From Franzmannia qiaohouensis (GTDB lineage: Bacteria > Pseudomonadota > Gammaproteobacteria > Pseudomonadales > Halomonadaceae), in the NCBI RefSeq assembly GCF_031451695.1, contig NZ_JARWAM010000003.1:62001-126000 (forward strand): 64,000 nucleotides of DNA. The letters run 5' to 3'. The notes beneath the pieces are model-generated. The model had not been told where the DNA came from and searched no databases. It was given only the letters and a program-made list of their open reading frames with translations. This document shows positions 34,982 through 43,111 of this stretch, piece by piece. Both the position numbers and the translations under genes were made by a program. How positions within the stretch are numbered: the first letter of the stretch is position 1; each line of letters opens with the position of its first letter.

Positions 34982-36307
34982 TCAGGCGATGGCGCCGTGC
35001 CGCTCGGCGTCGGTGTGCCGGCTATCAGCGTAGACGGGGTAGCGGGCACACAGCGCCTCGACCTGGGCGCGCACCTCGGCTTCCACCGCAGTGCTGTCGT
35101 CGCCTGCGGCCAGGACGTCGAGGATGTCGCAGATCCAGCCGGCCAAGGCTTCGCAGTCGTCGACGCTGAAGCCGCGGGTGGTGACCGCCGGGGTGCCGAT
35201 GCGCAGGCCGGAGGTGACGAAGGGGCTCTGCGGGTCGTTGGGTACGGCGTTCTTGTTGACGGTGATATGCGCCCGGCCCAGGGCGGCGTCGGCGTCCTTG
35301 CCGGTGACGCCCTGCTCGATCAGCGAGACCAGGAACAGGTGGTCGTCGGTGCCGCCGGAGACCACGTCGAAACCGCGGGCCATGAACACGCCGGCCATGG
35401 CCCGGGCGTTGTCGATCACGCGCTGCTGGTACTGTACGAACGCCTGGCTCATGGCCTCCTTGAAGGCCACCGCCTTGGCGGCGATGACGTGCATCAGCGG
35501 CCCGCCCTGCTGGCCGGGGAACACCGCGCCGTTGAGCTTCTTGTAGAGGTCGGCATCGCCGCTGGCGGAGAGGATCAGGCCACCGCGAGGGCCGCGCAGG
35601 GTCTTGTGGGTGGTGGTGGTCACCACGTGGGCGTGGGGCAGCGGGCTGGGGTAGAGGCCGGCGGCTACCAGCCCCGCCACGTGGGCCATGTCGACCAGCA
35701 GCCAGGCGCCGACGGCATCGGCGATGGCGCGGAAACGCCGCCAGTCAACCACCCGCGAGTAGGCCGAGAAGCCGGCGACGATCAGCTTGGGGTTATGCTC
35801 ATGGGCCAGCCGCTCGACCTCGGCGTAGTCGATCTCGCCGGTGGCCGGGTCGAGGCCGTACTGCACGGCGTGGTAGTGCTTGCCGGAGAAGTTGGGCGCG
35901 GCGCCGTGGGTCAGGTGGCCGCCGTGGGCCAGGCTCATGCCCAGCACGGTGTCGCCGGGGCGGATCAACGCCATGAAGGCGGCGGCATTGGCCTGGGCCC
36001 CGGAGTGCGGCTGAACGTTGGCGTAGTCGGCGCTGAACAGGTCGCAGGCGCGCTCGATGGCCAGCGACTCGACCACGTCGACGTGCTCGCAGCCGCCGTA
36101 GTAGCGCTTGCCGGGATAACCCTCGGCATACTTGTTGGTCAGCTGCGTGCCCTGGGCCTGCATGACGTGCACGCTGGCATAGTTCTCTGAGGCGATCAGT
36201 TCGACATGCGCCTCCTGACGCGCTGTCTCCTCGGCGATGGCCGCGGCCAGCGGGGCATCGAATGCCGCCAGGGTGTCGGTATAGGCAAAGCCGTCGCGAT
36301 GTGGCAT
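34982..36307 (-). CDS. glyA: Serine hydroxymethyltransferase
   Basis: 441-aa PLP enzyme that interconverts glycine plus methylene-THF and serine. The PLP lysine is K235 in VVTTTTHKTLRGPRGG. Other hallmarks are VELIASENYASVHVMQAQGT, GYPGKRYYGGCEHVD and PHSGAQANAAAF. Start 36307 has GGAGG five bases upstream; a GTG 18 bases earlier is less likely. Placed among betaine/sarcosine genes, it probably serves to turn the glycine and C1 units made by SoxBDAG into serine, perhaps as a second glyA copy dedicated to this route. Confidence 0.95.
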   Translation of the reverse strand: MPHRDGFAYTDTLAAFDAPLAAAIAEETARQEAHVELIASENYASVHVMQAQGTQLTNKYAEGYPGKRYYGGCEHVDVVESLAIERACDLFSADYANVQPHSGAQANAAAFMALIRPGDTVLGMSLAHGGHLTHGAAPNFSGKHYHAVQYGLDPATGEIDYAEVERLAHEHNPKLIVAGFSAYSRVVDWRRFRAIADAVGAWLLVDMAHVAGLVAAGLYPSPLPHAHVVTTTTHKTLRGPRGGLILSASGDADLYKKLNGAVFPGQQGGPLMHVIAAKAVAFKEAMSQAFVQYQQRVIDNARAMAGVFMARGFDVVSGGTDDHLFLVSLIEQGVTGKDADAALGRAHITVNKNAVPNDPQSPFVTSGLRIGTPAVTTRGFSVDDCEALAGWICDILDVLAAGDDSTAVEAEVRAQVEALCARYPVYADSRHTDAERHGAIA

Positions 36308-36404
36308 CAGGGCCTCCAGAAGCACGGTGATGAGCGGTGATTGATTTCACTTGCGGCGATGGTATCCCCCGCCCCGCCAACCAAGATGCTTGGCGACGTC
36401 ACGA

Positions 36405-36450
36405 CCCGATGCGTTTGCGACAGAGCTGTCGGGTTGCGACATCGCCCCAG
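36405..36450. promoter_or_regulatory. Candidate operator cluster between glyA and AEC transporter gene
   Basis: Two TGCGACA heptamers lie here (in GCGTTTGCGACAG 36411-36423 and GGTTGCGACATCG about 36432-36444), and between them CGACAG-AG-CTGTCG is a perfect palindrome. The first matches the soxB-upstream motif over 12 of 13 bases. They lie about 105-140 bases before glyA and a similar distance before the AEC gene. Confidence 0.45.
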
Positions 36451-36551
36451 CCTTTGCAGCGCAGCATGAATCGACGACAATAGCGCATCATCTTAGACCT
36501 TCGTCGCTAGCGGCGGCGTCGACCGCACCGCAGCACAACCAAGGACAGCGC

Positions 36552-37430
36552 ATGTTCGTCGAACTCTTTGCCGTGATGGCCCCGGTCTTCGTCGGCGCCA
36601 GCCTGGGCTTCACCTGGATTCGCCTCGGCCACGCCTACCCGGTGGAGTTCGTCACCAAGCTGGTCTTCAACATCGGCACCCCGGCACTGATCCTGGCCTC
36701 GCTGAGCGGTGCCGAGATTGATGCCGGCAGCTTCGGCCGCACCATGCTCGGCACCCTGCTGGTGATCGTCGCCATGGGCCTTTTGACCTTCGCCGTGGCG
36801 CCGCTGCTGCGCAAGGACTGGCGGGTACTGCTGTCGCCGATGATGTATCCCAATACCGGTAACATGGGCCTGGCGGTGGCGCTATATGCCTTTGGCAGCA
36901 GCGGCTTCGCCTTCGCCATCGCCTCGATGGTCACCGTATCGCTGGTGCAGTTCACCTTCGGCACCGCCATGCACAGCAGGAGCGGCCGCCCACTGCGCAC
37001 CCTGGCCCGCACCCCCACCGTCTACGCCATCGGCATCGCCTTGGCGCTACTGCTCACCGACACCGCCCTGCCGCGCTGGCTGGACAACACCGTGGACCTG
37101 ATCTCGGGGTTCACGGTGCCGCTGATGCTGATCACCCTCGGCGTGTCGCTGGCCAGCATTCAGGCCCGCAACCTCTCCTCGGGGATTGGCTTCAGCGTGG
37201 TCCGCACCCTGGCCGCGGCGCTGCTGGCGTGGGGCATCGGTACCGTCATCGGCCTGCCGCCCCTGGCCCACAGCATTCTGGTACTGCAGATGAGCATGCC
37301 GGTGGCGGTGTTCAACTACCTGTTCGCCCAGCGCTCCGGCCGCGAGCCGAAGTACGTCGCCGGGCTGGTGTTCTGCTCCACCCTGCTGTCGTTCATCTAC
37401 CTGCCAATCCTGCTGGCGATCATGATGTAG
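36552..37430 (+). CDS. AEC-family (auxin efflux carrier-like) transporter
   Basis: 292-aa membrane protein with about ten hydrophobic segments. Family pattern: VMAPVFVGASLGFTWIRLG at the N terminus, YPNTGNMGLAVALYAFG in the middle, and MSMPVAVFNYLFAQRSGREPKYVAGLVFCSTLLSF near the C terminus. Start 36552 has AAGGA seven bases upstream. The substrate is unknown; relatives move malate, malonate or other organic acids. It is divergent from glyA across a shared regulatory gap. Confidence 0.88.
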   Translation: MFVELFAVMAPVFVGASLGFTWIRLGHAYPVEFVTKLVFNIGTPALILASLSGAEIDAGSFGRTMLGTLLVIVAMGLLTFAVAPLLRKDWRVLLSPMMYPNTGNMGLAVALYAFGSSGFAFAIASMVTVSLVQFTFGTAMHSRSGRPLRTLARTPTVYAIGIALALLLTDTALPRWLDNTVDLISGFTVPLMLITLGVSLASIQARNLSSGIGFSVVRTLAAALLAWGIGTVIGLPPLAHSILVLQMSMPVAVFNYLFAQRSGREPKYVAGLVFCSTLLSFIYLPILLAIMM

Positions 37431-37514
37431 TGGAGAAAATCGCCCCCGCCGGGGTCTCTGCTAGGGTGAAGGTCATCCATCCATGTCAGTGAGTTCGACA
37501 CAGGGAGCGAGATC

Positions 37515-38669
37515 ATGAGCAAGTTGGGCAAGACATCGCAAGGTGCCATGCTGGGCAGCGCGCTGATCGCCGGCGGCCTGCTGGGCTTGAGTAGCGCCCA
37601 TGCCGAGGAGCTGGTCGCCGAGGGCATCGACAGCGAAGAGACGGCGCTGCGCATCGTGCAGCTGGCCGGCGGCCTGGAGCACCCCTGGGGCATCGCCGAG
37701 CTGCCCGACGGGCGTTTCCTGGTCACCGAGCGCGCCGGGCGCATGGCGCTGATCGACGGCGGCGAGATCACCCACCTCGACGGCGTGCCGGAGGTGGCCG
37801 CCAACGGCCAGGGCGGCCTGCTCGACGTGACCCTGCACCACGCCTACGCCGACGGCGAGGAGTGGATCTACTTCAGCTACTCCAAGCCCGGCGACGGCGG
37901 CACCGTCAGCGCCCTGGCCAGGGCACGCCTGGACGGCGAGGCGCTGGTCGACGTCGAGGAGCTGTTCGAGCAGGACCGCTACTCTCAGCCCGGTCGCCAC
38001 TACGGTTCGCGACTGGCGTGGCTGCCCGACGGCAGCCTGCTGATGACCGTCGGCGACCGCGGCGTCGAGCCCGAGCGCTCCCAGGATGCCGGTGACCACG
38101 CCGGCAGCGTGCTGCGCCTGACCGAGACCGGCGGCGTGCCCGACGACAACCCCTTCGTCGACGACGACGCGGCGCTGGACGAGATCTACTCCATCGGCAA
38201 TCGCAACATCCAAGGCTTCGCGGTGGATGCCGACGGCACCATCTGGGCCAGCGAGCACGGCCCGCTGGGCGGCGACGAGCTCAACCTGATCGAGGCCGGC
38301 GAGAACTACGGCTGGCCGACGGTGAGCCGCGGCGTCGACTACGGCACCCGCGAGCCGATCGGCGAGGACTCCCACCCGGATATGCAGGACGCGCGCTATA
38401 TCTACGAGGACCGCTTTGCACCCTCGGGCCTGGCCCAGGTCGACAGCGAGGCATTCTCCGCCTGGCAGGGCAACCTGCTCGCCGGCGGGCTGCGCAGCGA
38501 GCAGCTCAAGCGGCTGGTCATGGAAGACGGAGAGGTCGCCCACCGCGAGATCGTGCTCGACGGCGAGATCGGCCGCATTCGCGAAGTGCATCAGGGCAGC
38601 GACGGCTACATCTACCTGCTCACCGATTCGGGCGACGATGGCCTCTACAGGCTCGAGCCGGACAACTAG
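37515..38669 (+). CDS. Periplasmic PQQ-dependent aldose sugar dehydrogenase-like protein (GSDH/YliI family)
   Basis: 384-aa exported six-bladed beta-propeller. A signal peptide (MSKLGKTSQGAMLGSALIAGGLLGLSSAHA) is visible. Propeller motifs: GLEHPWGIAELPDGRFLVTERAGRM, GGLLDVTLHH, DRYSQPGRHYGSRLAWLPDGSLLMTVGDRG, YSIGNRNIQGFAVDADGTIWASEHGPLGGDELN and SGLAQVDSEAF. These match soluble aldose sugar dehydrogenases that need PQQ. A GGGAG site precedes the ATG. It is not obviously tied to the surrounding betaine genes. Confidence 0.88.
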   Translation: MSKLGKTSQGAMLGSALIAGGLLGLSSAHAEELVAEGIDSEETALRIVQLAGGLEHPWGIAELPDGRFLVTERAGRMALIDGGEITHLDGVPEVAANGQGGLLDVTLHHAYADGEEWIYFSYSKPGDGGTVSALARARLDGEALVDVEELFEQDRYSQPGRHYGSRLAWLPDGSLLMTVGDRGVEPERSQDAGDHAGSVLRLTETGGVPDDNPFVDDDAALDEIYSIGNRNIQGFAVDADGTIWASEHGPLGGDELNLIEAGENYGWPTVSRGVDYGTREPIGEDSHPDMQDARYIYEDRFAPSGLAQVDSEAFSAWQGNLLAGGLRSEQLKRLVMEDGEVAHREIVLDGEIGRIREVHQGSDGYIYLLTDSGDDGLYRLEPDN

Positions 38670-38698
38670 GCGCGGGCGACGGCCAGCCTAGAGGCAAC

Positions 38699-38727
38699 GT
38701 GTACATGAACATGACACCTATGTACAC
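38699..38727. promoter_or_regulatory. Palindromic operator upstream of tetR-type gene
   Basis: GTGTACAT-N13-ATGTACAC is a perfect inverted repeat, with half-site centres 21 bases (two helical turns) apart. It sits 13-41 bases before the TetR-family start. The same half-site and the same N13 spacing recur before the dgcA-like gene, so this is very likely the operator of the TetR protein. Confidence 0.8.
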
Positions 38728-38739
38728 TTTGCCTCGACG

Positions 38740-39393
38740 ATGTCAGAGACCGCCACCATGCCACCCACCGCTTCGCCCCCTGCCAAGGGATCACGCGACG
38801 TCTGGCTCGATGCGGCATTCGACCTGCTGATCGAGTCGGGCGTCGATAGCGTACGTATCCTCCCGTTGGCCAAGCGCCTCAAACTCTCCCGCACCAGCTT
38901 CTACTGGTTCTTCAAGGACCGCGAGGCGCTGCTCGATGCCCTGATCGCACGCTGGCGAGAGAAGAATACCCTGGGCCTGGTGCGCCAGACCGAGGCCTAC
39001 GCCGAGAATATCGCCGAGGCGATGCTCAATGTCTTCGACTGCTGGCTGAATCCTCAACTGTTCGACTCCCCGCTGGAATTTGCCATGCGCAGCTGGGCGT
39101 TGCAGTCGGCGCCAGTGGAGCGTGAAATCGAGGCTGCCGACGCCGAGCGTATCGACGCACTGACTCGCATGTTCGAACGCTACGGCGTCGAGCCGCTGGC
39201 GGCCAACGTACGCGGGCGCACCATCTACCTGACCCAGATCGGCTATATCTCGATGAAAACCCAGGAGCCGCTCGAGGTGCGCATGCAGCGCATCCCTGAC
39301 TATGTGGAAATCTTCACCGGCCAACCCCCGGGGCCTCGCGACCTGAAGCGCTTCCATGCCCGGCACGGGCACTCTCCAACACCCCCTCGCTAG
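38740..39393 (+). CDS. TetR-family transcription regulator
   Basis: 217-aa regulator with an N-terminal DNA-binding domain (KGSRDVWLDAAFDLLIESGVDSVRILPLAKRLKLSRTSFYWFFKDREALLDAL) and a helical ligand domain. The TetR turn RTSFYWFF is intact. It probably represses itself and the dgcA-like flavoprotein gene 191 bases downstream, since both promoters carry ATGTACAT-type half-sites with equal spacing. The inducer is unknown; a methylated amine such as dimethylglycine or N-methylproline would fit the target enzyme. Confidence 0.9.
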   Translation: MSETATMPPTASPPAKGSRDVWLDAAFDLLIESGVDSVRILPLAKRLKLSRTSFYWFFKDREALLDALIARWREKNTLGLVRQTEAYAENIAEAMLNVFDCWLNPQLFDSPLEFAMRSWALQSAPVEREIEAADAERIDALTRMFERYGVEPLAANVRGRTIYLTQIGYISMKTQEPLEVRMQRIPDYVEIFTGQPPGPRDLKRFHARHGHSPTPPR

Positions 39394-39488
39394 GCCGTCC
39401 TTGGCTCCGCTGCCAAGCCGCTAGGCATGCCGTAGGCCACGGTGAGCAGCAATGGCTCACGTGCTGGTGTGTCCTGCTTGCGCCGCCA

Positions 39489-39527
39489 ATGTACATCAAT
39501 GTACATTTCAATGACCCTGGTGTACAT
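39489..39527. promoter_or_regulatory. Triple ATGTACAT operator upstream of dgcA-like gene
   Basis: Three half-sites: ATGTACAT 39489-39496, ATGTACAT 39499-39506 and GTGTACAT 39520-39527. The last two are 13 bases apart, exactly as in the tetR promoter; the first is one helical turn before the second. It lies about 58-95 bases before the flavoprotein start. Confidence 0.8.
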
Positions 39528-39584
39528 ACGCCGCTAGCGCCGTAAACGAGACAACAAGAAAGCCCCCACAAGAGAGCCCCGACC

Positions 39585-41636
39585 ATGGCTAACGATCCGC
39601 TGCTGCAGCCCTTTCAGCTCAAGCACTTGACCTTGAAAAACCGGCTGATGATGACGTCCCACGAGCCCGCCTACCCCGAAGATGGCATGCCCAAGGCGCT
39701 CTACCGCGAATATCACGCCGAGCGGGCCCGCGCCGGCCTTGGCCTGACCATGACCGCCGGGTCGGCGGCAGTGGCCAAGGATAGCCCGCCGGTGTTCAAC
39801 AACATCCTGGCCTACAAGGACGAAGTGGTGCCGTGGATGAAGGAGCTCACCGACGCCTGTCACGAGCACGGCACCGCGGTGATGATCCAGCTGACGCATC
39901 TGGGCCGGCGTACCCGCTGGGACAAGGGCGACTGGCTACCGGCGGTATCCGCCTCGCACCGCCGTGAAGCCTCCCACCGCGCCTTTCCCAAGCAGGTCGA
40001 GGAGTGGGACATCGAGCGACTGATCCGTGACTACGCCGATGCCGCCGAGCGCATGCACGCCGCCGGCCTCGACGGCATCGAACTGCAGGCCTATGGCCAC
40101 CTGATGGACCAGTTCTGGTCGCCGCTGACCAACACGCTGGACGCCCCCTACGGCGGCGATCTCGACAACCGGCTGCGCTTTACCTTCGAGGTGCTGCGCG
40201 CCATTCGCCAGCGGGTCGGCGAGGCGTTCATCGTCGGCGTGCGCTACACCGGCGACGAGATGCTGCCCGGCGGGCTCACTGCCGAGGAGGGCATGACGAT
40301 CTCCCACCGCCTGAAGCAGAGCGGCCTGGTCGACTTCCTCAACGTGGTCCGCGGGCATATCGACACAGACGCGGGGCTCACCGACGTGATCCCCATCCAG
40401 GGCATGCCCAGCGCCCCGCACCTCGACTTCGCCGGCGAGATCAAACGCCAGGTGGACTTCCCTACCTTCCATGGCGCCAAGATCCAGGACGTCGCCACCG
40501 CGCGCCATGCCATCGCCTCGGGCAAGGTCGACATGATCGGCATGACCCGCGCCCACATGGCCGACCCGCACATCGTGCGCAAGATCATGCAAGGCCGCGA
40601 GGAGGAGATCCGCCCCTGCGTGGGCGCCAACTACTGCCTCGACCGCATCTACCAGGGCGGCGCCGCCTACTGCATCCACAACGCCGCCACCGGGCGCGAA
40701 ACCAGCATGCCCCACACCATCCCCAAGGCCGCGCAGCGGCGCCGGGTGGTGATCATCGGCGCCGGGCCCGCAGGCCTGGAAGCCGCCCGGGTCGCCGGCG
40801 AGCGGGGCCATTCAGTGGTGGTGCTGGAAGCCGCCAGCGATGCCGGCGGCCAGGTGCGCCTCACCGCGCAGAGCGAGCGTCGCCGCGAGATGCTGGGCAT
40901 CATCGATTGGCGCCTGGCACAGTGCGACGCGCTCGGCGTCGAGATCCGCTACAACGTCTGGGCCGAGGCCGAGGAGGTGCTCGCCGAGCAGCCAGACGCG
41001 GTGATCGTGGCCACCGGCGGCTACCCCATGGAAGACCAGCCCGAGGTCGGGCACGACCTGGTAGTCAACACCTGGGATATCCTTTCCGGGCACGTAGCGC
41101 CGGGAAACCGGGTACTGCTGTTCGATGACGCCGGCGATCATGCCGCCATGCAGGCGGCGGAGATCATCGCCGCCAGCGGGGCCGAACTCGAGATCATGAC
41201 GCCGGACCGCACCTTCTCGGCGGAGATCATGGCCATGAACCTGGTGCCCTACATGCGCGCCCTGCAGCGCCCCAACGTCACCTTCACGCCCACCTACCGG
41301 CTGAAGTCCGTGCAGCGCGATGGCGGTGAGCTGCTGGCTACTATTACCAGCGACTATGCGTCACCAGGGCAGTTGGACCTGAACCAGGCGCGGCGCATCG
41401 ACCAGGTAGTGGTCAACTACGGCATCACGCCGATGGCCGACATCTACTTCGCGCTCAAGCCACACTCCCGCAACGCCGGCGAGGTAGACTACGACGACCT
41501 GATCGCCGGCAGGGCCCAGGCCGTCATTCGTAACGCGAACGGTGGCTTCCAGCTGTTCCGCATCGGCGATGCCGTCGAGTCACGCAATACCCATGCGGCG
41601 ATCTATGACGCCCTGAGGCTGGTCAAGGACCTGTAA
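39585..41636 (+). CDS. dgcA: NADH:flavin oxidoreductase, dimethylglycine demethylase DgcA-type
   Basis: 683-aa flavoprotein of the trimethylamine-dehydrogenase/OYE class: an FMN TIM barrel (about 1-340), an iron-sulfur stretch, and an NAD(P)/FAD-binding half starting with RRVVIIGAGPAGLEAARVAG near 379. The domain order and length match DgcA, which converts dimethylglycine to sarcosine. The cluster motif is C345-x2-A348-x2-C351-x11-C363; the second Cys usual in trimethylamine dehydrogenase is Ala. No dgcB-like partner is seen nearby. N-methylproline (stachydrine) demethylase is a close alternative. It is probably TetR-controlled. Confidence 0.8.
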   Translation: MANDPLLQPFQLKHLTLKNRLMMTSHEPAYPEDGMPKALYREYHAERARAGLGLTMTAGSAAVAKDSPPVFNNILAYKDEVVPWMKELTDACHEHGTAVMIQLTHLGRRTRWDKGDWLPAVSASHRREASHRAFPKQVEEWDIERLIRDYADAAERMHAAGLDGIELQAYGHLMDQFWSPLTNTLDAPYGGDLDNRLRFTFEVLRAIRQRVGEAFIVGVRYTGDEMLPGGLTAEEGMTISHRLKQSGLVDFLNVVRGHIDTDAGLTDVIPIQGMPSAPHLDFAGEIKRQVDFPTFHGAKIQDVATARHAIASGKVDMIGMTRAHMADPHIVRKIMQGREEEIRPCVGANYCLDRIYQGGAAYCIHNAATGRETSMPHTIPKAAQRRRVVIIGAGPAGLEAARVAGERGHSVVVLEAASDAGGQVRLTAQSERRREMLGIIDWRLAQCDALGVEIRYNVWAEAEEVLAEQPDAVIVATGGYPMEDQPEVGHDLVVNTWDILSGHVAPGNRVLLFDDAGDHAAMQAAEIIAASGAELEIMTPDRTFSAEIMAMNLVPYMRALQRPNVTFTPTYRLKSVQRDGGELLATITSDYASPGQLDLNQARRIDQVVVNYGITPMADIYFALKPHSRNAGEVDYDDLIAGRAQAVIRNANGGFQLFRIGDAVESRNTHAAIYDALRLVKDL

Positions 41637-41639
41637 CGC

Positions 41640-41674
41640 GAGAGCCCCATGCCGCAGCGCGACACGGGGCTCTC
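41640..41674. terminator. Hairpin between convergent dgcA-like and gbcB genes
   Basis: GAGAGCCCC and GGGGCTCTC pair across a 17-base loop, 4 bases after the dgcA-like stop. There is no T-run, so it is a modest bidirectional terminator candidate. Confidence 0.55.
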
Positions 41675-41690
41675 AGCACGCCCTCTCGCC

Positions 41691-42797
41691 TCAGTACTCC
41701 ACCACCACATTGCCGGTGGGCATGCTGCAGCAGGAGAGGATATAACCCTCGGCGATATCCTCGTCGGTGATACCGCCGTTGTGCTCCATGTTGACCTGCC
41801 CCGAGCTCAGCGGCACGCGGCAGGTACCGCAGATGCCCATCCCGCACGCCTTGGGAATGTGCAGGCCAAGCTTGGCCGCGGCGGCATGCACCGTCTCGCC
41901 GGGCTGGATGCGCACGCTCTTGCCGGTGGCGGAAAACTCGACGCTGAGCATGTCCGCCGTATCGAGCTCCTCGGCTTCGGCTTCGGCCTGCTCGACCAGC
42001 TCCAGCACGTCCTCCTGCACCGCCAGCGGCGTGGCGCCGAACGACTCCTCATGGTAGTGGGCCATGTCGAAGCCGTTGTCGCGCAGGATGCGCTTGACCG
42101 CGTTCATGTAGGCGGGCGGGCCGCAGCAGAAGATTTCACGCTCCATGAAATCCGGCGCCATCAGCTCGAGCATCGCCTGGCTGAGATAGCCGCGGAAGCC
42201 GGCCCAGGTCTCGCCCAGATCGTCGCTGCGCTCGCAGACGATATGCAGCTTGAACTCGGGGATTCGCGTGAAGATATGCTCCAGCTCGCGCTGGAAGAGA
42301 ATGTCGCGCGGCGTACGTGCGCTGTGCACGAACTCCAGGTCCACGGCGGCGTTGGTGTCGAAGAACCAGCGCGCCATCGACATCAGCGGCGTGATGCCCA
42401 CCCCGCCGGAGAGCATCAGGATCTTCTCGGCGGGGTAGTCGATGGCATTGAAGTTGCCCACCGGGCCGTGTACCGCCAGCTCATCGCCGATGCGCAGATG
42501 ATCGTGCAGCCAGTTGGAGACCCTGCCACCGGGCAGCCGCTTGACGCTGATCGAGAAGCTGTAGGGGATCGAGGGCGAACTGGAGATAGTGTAGGAGCGC
42601 ATCATCGGCTCGCCGTCGATCTCCAGCTCCAGGGTCACGAACTGTCCAGGCTTGAAGAAGAACAGCACCGGCTGCTCGGCCATGAAGCAGAAAGTGCGTA
42701 CGTCCCAGGTCTCCTGGATCACCTTGACACAGCGCACCAGGTGGCGGCCATTGGTCCAGGTCTGGGTGGTGACCGGGTTGAGGAAGTTCATGGACAT
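41691..42797 (-). CDS. gbcB: Glycine betaine monooxygenase reductase subunit GbcB (BmoB)
   Basis: 368-aa electron-transfer protein that passes electrons from NAD(P)H to the Rieske oxygenase GbcA. It has an FAD/NAD ferredoxin-reductase core (MMRSYTISSSPSIPYSFSIS, KILMLSGGVGITPLMSMARWF, IFCCGPPAYMNAVK) and a C-terminal plant-type [2Fe-2S] domain (CGMGICGTCRV, later CCS). Start 42797 (MSMNFLNP) matches the usual GbcB beginning and length; ATG 42824 is the alternative. It is divergent from gbcA. Confidence 0.9.
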   Translation of the reverse strand: MSMNFLNPVTTQTWTNGRHLVRCVKVIQETWDVRTFCFMAEQPVLFFFKPGQFVTLELEIDGEPMMRSYTISSSPSIPYSFSISVKRLPGGRVSNWLHDHLRIGDELAVHGPVGNFNAIDYPAEKILMLSGGVGITPLMSMARWFFDTNAAVDLEFVHSARTPRDILFQRELEHIFTRIPEFKLHIVCERSDDLGETWAGFRGYLSQAMLELMAPDFMEREIFCCGPPAYMNAVKRILRDNGFDMAHYHEESFGATPLAVQEDVLELVEQAEAEAEELDTADMLSVEFSATGKSVRIQPGETVHAAAAKLGLHIPKACGMGICGTCRVPLSSGQVNMEHNGGITDEDIAEGYILSCCSMPTGNVVVEY

Positions 42798-43111
42798 GGG
42801 AACACTCGCCTGGGCTGCGGTCATGAAATGGACACCGCTCTCACATGGCGGTACCGGTTGCTGCGAATTCTGCGCACAGTGCGGCCATTCCACATGCCTG
42901 TCTGCGACATCGGCATGCCCACCCGTCCCAGCCCCAGGCAGGATTCTTGCCCCATGCGTCGCCGCTGCATCACGCCTTGTCGTCGCCAGACAACCGTGCA
43001 GCGAGCGACTGATCCAAACTCGCCACCAAGTATCCCCGATCGCGCCGGTCACACCCACCGACAACCGTCCCGTGCCGCTGCATGCGGCCCCGTTACAGAG
43101 GAAGCGTTTTC
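42798..43111. other. Divergent gbcB-gbcA promoter region
   Basis: This 314-base gap has no credible ORF. It contains CATGCC-N13-GGCATG (about 42893-42917), a perfect inverted repeat enclosing TGCGACA, the heptamer shared with the soxB, glyA and TRAP/regulator promoter regions. A GAGGAAG ribosome site precedes gbcA. It probably holds both promoters and an AraC-type activator site. Confidence 0.5.
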
